Assembly (NCBI GenBank): GCA_963555705.1 | Contig: OY743170.1 | Location: forward strand, 15,669,596-15,733,595 | Direction of reading: 5' to 3' | DNA length: 64,000 bases | Source of the DNA: Ligustrum vulgare | Taxonomy: Eukaryota; Streptophyta; Magnoliopsida; Lamiales; Oleaceae | In this document: one piece after another, positions 58,479 through 64,000 of the stretch | Numbering within the stretch: position 1 is the stretch's first letter | How the letters are laid out: the number at the start of each line of letters is the position of its first letter | The notes under the pieces: generated by a model | Database searches by the model: none | What the model was told of the DNA's origin: nothing | The model's input: the letters and a program-made list of their open reading frames with translations, nothing else | Made by a program: the position numbers and the translations under genes

Positions 58479-59134
58479 TTTTCGACTCAACGTAGCGTCG
58501 TCGATCTGTAATAAAATGAAATTTTGCAAAACTAATCAACTCCAACAGGAAACAGTGCAGTGCAGATAGAAACTATAGCAATCAACGGAAATAGACAAGT
58601 AAATCCTAACTACATTCATGAAGAAAACCATGCGCAAATCAAGAAGATAGGTCCACGAGTGAGAGAAAAAAGAATTTTGGGTTCTAACAAGTGGCCCACA
58701 ATCCACATGAATCACATTCACATTGGCAGATCAATGAACATCTCTCTCTCTCTCTCTCTCTCTCTCTGTGGGCGTGTTTGGGGGAGGGGGGTAACTTCGA
58801 AAAAAAAGTGGAGAATCCTCGACTTCAATAAGAAAGAATATATTCAATTCAAGAACTCTAAAGAAAAAGTAAGGAATATAGCTATCTGAGAACTTTCAGA
58901 GAAATCGCAGAAAATGAAGAACAACACAATGCTGCAGATTCTGTAAGAAGGTAAATGTAAACTGAGAAAACAAAAAAATGGAGAGAGAAGCTATGAAATC
59001 TCACAATAAAGCCCAAACTATTCAGTAACCTCTCTGACCACTATATCTGCCAGAGGATTGGGAGAGAGATTTACTCAAACTGTTTGGAAAAACGAAGATT
59101 TTTCTTGGGAACAAATGGAGCTGGAAACGTGTAG

Positions 59135-59142
59135 AATTTATA
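59135..59142 (-). promoter_or_regulatory. Putative TATA box of GH3 copy 2
   Basis: TATAAATT on the minus strand about 660 bp upstream of the ATG, conserved with 18010-18017 in copy 1. Inferred only. Confidence 0.5.
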
Positions 59143-59221
59143 GAAAAATTTGTTTCAATTACCATGATATTTTCTTAATACTTTTTTGGAATTCTAGAAT
59201 CAAGGTCATTTTTTTTTTTGG

Positions 59222-59750
59222 TTTGGGGGGGGGGGGGGGGGGGGGAGTAGTTGAAAGTTGACTTGTCAGATAATTGAATTTTACATCGTGATACAATCTT
59301 AACTAATGCCCTGTTAGGCAGACCATTAAATTGGAGTTTAAACTCCAATTTAGGAAAAAAAAAAATGGTGTAGTTCACATTTTGAGGGTCTCAATCGATC
59401 CTGTCATGAACCATTGGTTGAGAAAGTTAATCGCAAGTTATGTCTCTCAAGGTCAGAATGGAGGACTTGATGGTAAGTCCAAAGTTTGGGTAACTTCCGC
59501 TGACGACAAGACACAAATCCAATATTTCAAGATTCGAACCTTGCACATGCTACGTTGAACCTTATCAGCCCTCTCCTTTAACTCTGGGAGATGTGCCGGA
59601 GGCTTAAACTCCAATTTAAAATACACAATTTTTCAAAACTACTTTTTAACCATAAATATTTTCTCTTTCCAATTTTTAAACATATGTTTTACCTCGAAAA
59701 CACCAAAAAATTTTCTCTCTCTCCACTAATCAGCCGCCAAACACTCTATA
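59222..59750. other. About 530 bp segment present only in the copy 2 promoter
   Basis: Absent from copy 1 (compare 18080-18105). It starts with a G-run of about 21 at 59225-59245 and contains a perfect 26 bp palindrome at 59327-59352 (half-site TAAATTGGAGTTT). The same half-site recurs at about 59605-59621. No coding content recognised. Origin unknown: either an insertion in copy 2 or a loss in copy 1. Confidence 0.6.
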
Positions 59751-60169
59751 AAATTATGATACTTTGAACTCTAATGTCGTGAATGTGAAGTAAAATGACA
59801 ATTTCAAAGAAATTTGTGGATATAAGATCCAATTTATTTACTTCTCAATTAAGCCTATGTTTGAAGGTTCATTTTTATTTATGAATAAGGAATTTTGAGT
59901 TCTTTGAGGTAAAATGCGCAACTGAAAAGTGATTTCGAACAAAAGTAAATGATTAAAAAGTAATTCAAAGAAATGTAAAGAAAATATTTGTTTATAAGCA
60001 AGTTTACGAAATACTTACCTTACAAGATAATCATCACAATGAGTCGACTCACACAATCTGACATCTGATTTAACGTAATTTGAGTAGAAATTTAAGAATG
60101 TTTTATATGAAAATAAACTAATTATTAGCTCTCAACCTAGCATTAATTTTTGAATAATGCTATATAATA

Positions 60170-60498
60170 CTCCCTCCTCCCAAATAAATAATTTTGTATA
60201 TTATTTTTATCTGTCCCAAAAATATAGTCTTGTTTTCATATTAAGTATGTATTAAATTTTTCATTTCCACGTATACTCTTATTTAATGTATCTTGGTACA
60301 ATACAAACCAACTATTTAGCTATTGCATTTTCAAATTTTTTTGTGAAAAACGAAGTAAGTCCATTTAAAACAATAAATAAGATATAAATGGCATAAATAA
60401 AAAATATTGATAAAATTTAATACCCTGATTATACTAATTACCATTTTTTAATTCGTGTGAAAATAATCATAGGACTATCTTTTTTTAGAGGGAGGGAA
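60170..60498. mobile_element. Stowaway-like MITE upstream of GH3 copy 2
   Basis: A 329 bp AT-rich element with inverted ends CTCCCTCC..GGAGGGAA and a TA target duplication (60168-60169, 60499-60500). The paralogous locus at about 24222-24235 has a single TA and no element. Length, end sequence and TA target are typical of Stowaway (Tc1/mariner-derived) MITEs. Confidence 0.8.
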
Positions 60499-60500
60499 TA

Positions 60501-62083
60501 GTAACAAGCAGTATTTGAACTCTAATTTACGTGGCATTATATAATACACTTAATTAAACGTGAAATAACTCAAATAATTCTCGAAAGGACAAGAAAAGGC
60601 AGATAAGGATAAATTTGTTGTTTTCTTTAATGCATATTTGACTAAAATTATAAATTTATGATATTATTTAAATCAAAGCAAACATTAATTTACATTTATT
60701 TTAATTATATAAATTTATAATTATTATTTACATACATTAGATTTATTACTGTTTTCAGTATAATTTTTTATCAAACAAACACTTAAATTAACGCAGTGTA
60801 AAGAATCCAATACGTAATATGGTGAAACAAAAATTGCAAAATAGAACCTTATCTGGCGACTTGGACAAATTTCACTCCACGCGTGGCTGACTACGGAAGT
60901 GGGCATTCGCATTATAAAAAGAGACGGGGTCGTGTAGAAAGGTAGCCGAAGAATGCGGGCCAGCGGGAGCACGTTAGAGCACCACCTAGTCCAGCCTCCA
61001 GGACTTGCTTACTGTCATCCATCCATCCATCGTGTCTATTAAATTAGAATCATGTTACGTGTACGTCTTTATTTGTACACAATCCATCGTGTCTATTAAA
61101 TTAGAATCATGTTACGTGTACGCCTTTATTTGTACACTTTTTGTCCACCCCAATCACATTAGAGTGTGACCCATTTATAGAGAGATTAAAATAATCAACT
61201 CCATGTGAGTGGGTGTACAATCATTGATGGATTTAGGTGTATGCAAGATCGACCGATAGTTCGTGCTGAATTCGAAAAAAAAAAAAAAATTTACCTTATA
61301 ATTTTGACGTCAAAATTTTTTTCCCTTAATCTTGTAGTTGCGACTCATACTGAATCATTTTCCTGGATTCGTCACTGTGTATAATAAGTGTACAATCAAA
61401 ATTAAAAGTGTACACAACTACACATAGATTTATTCATTAAATTATTATTACACAATTCAAAATGTGATTATATCGTGTTTGGTGGATAAACCTATTCACG
61501 ATCAATGTACTTTTGGGCCTGATCTTCGACGTAGTTATTAAGTCGTTGTTTGGTAAAGTGCTTAAAAACATATATTTAAATAATATAATTTTTTAAATCA
61601 CTTTTTAAATGAACTACAAATAGGGGCTTAAATAAAAATCGTCATCGCATGTGACCCATAATAAAAACTGATGTTGTAAAAGTCTCTAATCTTAACGTGG
61701 TAAGATTTGGAGTTGCTTGATTACTGGAAAAACTGAATGAATTCGCCTAGGATAACCTACAAAAAAGGTAAAGAGGATTCTTCTTGTCGCCCCTCCGGTG
61801 TAAGAATTAGTTTTCTGGATAGAAAAGTAGAGAAAAATATATAACTAGAAAATTGTATTAATGATGAATGAATCAATTTCGATTAAATGAGCTGTATTTA
61901 TAAGGTTCAAGAGCCCGTAACCCTCTTCTATTATGAGAAGGAATCCTTTTTTAGTAAACTTACCTTTTAAGAAAAGAATCCTTATAAGGATTGAACTTCC
62001 CTTTTTTGAGATGTTTCCTTATGGAGAGTATTTTGTTTTGGGGCCCAAGAATATGGCCCATTGATAAAGCTCATAAATAAAAG
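60501..62083. other. Distal upstream DNA of GH3 copy 2
   Basis: Matches 24236-25530 by eye, except for a copy 2-specific part at about 61018-61437. No gene seen. An A-run is at 61276-61290. Similarity to the first copy ends near 62083. Confidence 0.65.
61029..61142. repeat. Tandem pair of 57 bp units
   Basis: Two units of the form ATCGTGTCTATTAAATTAG..ACGTGTACG(T/C)CTTTATTTGTACAC with one clear difference. Confidence 0.85.
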
Positions 62084-62989
62084 AGGGAAAATCACACAAA
62101 ATCCTGCACTTAAAAATTACAATTCAAATTTAACTGGACGCTGAAAAGTTTTTCAAAAATCAGGTGCTAATTAAAATTAAGATTTAAATTAATACATCAC
62201 TATAATTCCTAACCCTTACATAAGCAAGCAAACACGCAGAAAATACTTTCTCTCTCTACTGTCTCCTCTCTCCTCACGCTTAAGCTATGCCTAAACCACT
62301 CTCTCTCTCTCTCTCTCTCTCTACCTCCAACGACATAGTGGCACCAGGGAGAGCCGGGGCGTACAATGAAAGCAGAAACGCACAGGGGGCTTGCTACAGC
62401 CGCACGAGTGGTGGCGCCTGTGCGAGGCGCTGCACCATCACGCAAAGGGGTGTACTTTTTAGTGCCGCTGCTGTAGCAATTCCTCTTATTTTATGGTTTT
62501 CTTGGTTCTCTGGTTTGATGTGATTTTCATGTGCAGCCGGTGGTTAAATTTTTATGTGCGATGGCCGGTTTGGGTGTGCGGTGGTGTAGGAGGTGCTACT
62601 CTTCAATTTTGGAGGAGGCAATGTTGATGCGATGGCATCTGTGCTGCTCTTCCTTTAGTTATTTTTTTTTTTTTGGTTATCAGGTTGCTTTTTGTGGTGT
62701 TTGTTGGTGAGGCAGAAGGTGGTGGTGAGTGAGTCGGGGTGGTGATGCTCGTGTGCAGTGTGGTGTTGCTCGTGTTCGCCTGTCAAGTGTGGTGGTTACC
62801 GGCTGTGGGAAAGAGGTGTTGTGGTGACGTGGTGGTGATGTGCCGGTGGAGGTGATGGTGATGGTGGGGGTGGTAGCCGGTAGTGTCGGTGGTGGGCGAC
62901 AGTCGAATTGGGGGAGAAGTAAGGTTTAGGTGGGGTGGGGTGAGGTGTGGGGGTGAGGTGAGGGGGTTGGGTTGGGTGAATATAGTGTG
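62084..62989. other. Non-coding DNA with CT runs and a G-rich strand
   Basis: A CT microsatellite at about 62298-62322 is followed by a GC-richer stretch (62340-62470), then plus-strand DNA dominated by GGT/GGTG (62530-62980). Reading frames here arise from composition. No gene is supported. Confidence 0.55.
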
Positions 62990-63910
62990 ATTGATTATGT
63001 GTAATTAAATAATTGTGACTAATTATTAAGTAATTGTGACCAAAATATTGACTAAATGTGACTTTATATGACATGTGACATGTACAAAATGTGACCAATT
63101 ATTAATTAATTGTGACCAAAATTTTGACTAAATGTGACTTTATGCGACTTGTGACAAATATGGAATGTGACCAATTATTAAGTAATTGTGACAAAAAATA
63201 TTCACTAAACTTGATCAAGAAAATAAGTAAGTTGTGACAAATAAATAAATAATATGTGACCAAATGTTTGATTAATCGTGATTAATCAATTTGCGGATTT
63301 CACATCTCAATCTTGTAGACTACAAGAAAAAATATTAGGTAATTGTGACAAAAAAATATTAACTAATCTTGAAAAAATATTAGGTAACTGTGACTTTGCG
63401 TGAGTGAATTGCGACCTTGTGTGACAAAATTGTGACTTCATGTGATTGATCTGTGACTGGAATGTGACCTTCTGAACAGGCTGTGATTTCATGTGACCAA
63501 ATATTAGGTAATTGTGACAAAAAAATATTAATTACTCTTGAAAAAATATTAGATAACTGTGACTTTGCGTGAGTGAATTGCGACCTTGTGTGACAAAACT
63601 GTGACTTCATGTGATTGATCTGTGACTGGAATGTGACCTTCTGAATAGACTGTGATTTCATGTGACCCAACAATGACTTTGTGTGACCGAACTGTGACCA
63701 ACCGGGACTTTTGTGTGACCAATCGTGACCTAACTGTGACCTCGTTTGACCAAACTGCGACTTTGTGTGACCGAAATTTGACCTTGTGTGACCAACTGTG
63801 ACTTTGGAGGGGTGAGATTTTACAACTAAATTTGTAATTGTGACTCTGTGTGACCTTATGTGACTTAACTACGATCTTGTGTCACCTTACGTGACTGACT
63901 GTGATTTTGG
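62990..63910. repeat. Degenerate TGTGAC repeat array
   Basis: Dozens of TGTGAC or TGTGAT motifs at irregular 10-25 base spacing over about 900 bp, almost all on the plus strand. Within it is a tandem duplication of about 169 bp (compare 63391 and 63560 onward). The two similar minus-strand frames at 63307-63673 are by-products of this duplication. Confidence 0.8.
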
Positions 63911-64000
63911 GGGTGGGGATGGTTGGTTAGAAGAAATCATTTTTTGTGGTGAGGGTAGGGTCGGGGTGGGTGGGGTGGGGTCGAGGGCGGGGTTGAAAAA

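Noticed and set aside
62209..62523. Overlapping frames of about 78 residues on both strands
   Set aside because: Driven by a CT run and GC-rich composition; no domain or homologous pattern recognised.
63307..63673. Two minus-strand frames with repeated HTRSQFTHAKSQL-type peptides
   Set aside because: They follow the 169 bp duplication within the TGTGAC array.

Overview
This is a 64 kb stretch of a flowering-plant (eudicot-type) nuclear genome. The signs are spliced genes, abundant LTR retrotransposons of both plant superfamilies, an L1-type LINE, a hAT transposon, MITEs, and AT-rich spacers with microsatellites. Almost all coding matter outside two host genes belongs to mobile elements.

Host genes: two tandem paralogues of a secreted glycoside-hydrolase family 3 enzyme (beta-D-glucan exohydrolase / beta-glucosidase type) lie on the minus strand. 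Copy 1 runs 4776-17350 and copy 2 runs 54426-58478. I could place all nine coding exons in both copies; exon lengths and phases are identical, giving 627 codons each, and both use a GC-AG intron 2. They sit in a segmental duplication (about 4736-25530 and 54386-62083). The two copies have gained different mobile elements since duplicating, so each supplies empty sites for the other. A third, broken GH3 relic lies at 52751-54060, and a broken DUF1677-type gene at 25994-26300.

Layout: 1-4735 is a minus-strand Copia element cut by the window edge, inserted just 3' of GH3 copy 1. Intron 1 of copy 1 is swollen to 8.6 kb by a coding-free LTR element (8551-17076), whose 5' LTR is itself split by a 2.95 kb solo LTR (8983-11931). 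A full-length LINE (18479-24177) with an intact 1364-residue ORF2 sits upstream of copy 1. A spacer follows to 28259. A hAT transposon (28268-40869, 8 bp target duplication) is interrupted by a 9.4 kb LTR retrotransposon (28478-37852) whose two 2334 bp LTRs look identical. A decayed SIRE-like Copia element (42180-51915) is nested in an older gypsy-type LTR. GH3 copy 2 and its flank follow, then a long array rich in TGTGAC at 63000-63910.

Most interesting object: the element at 28478-37852 shows no gag-pol. In antisense to its own PBS/PPT orientation it carries a compact cassette: (a) an ORF with a basic arm and a four-cysteine finger, resembling the small cysteine-rich nucleic-acid-binding proteins of filamentous plant RNA viruses; (b) an intact, intronless 217-residue LOG-type cytokinin-activating enzyme with its own TATA-like box; and (c) a 3' region with three copies of a hairpin-forming repeat and an AATAAA signal. 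A mobile element that disperses a hormone-activation gene beside a virus-like nucleic-acid-binding protein is the strongest candidate here for an undescribed system. The viral link is my recognition by pattern only and has not been checked by any search.
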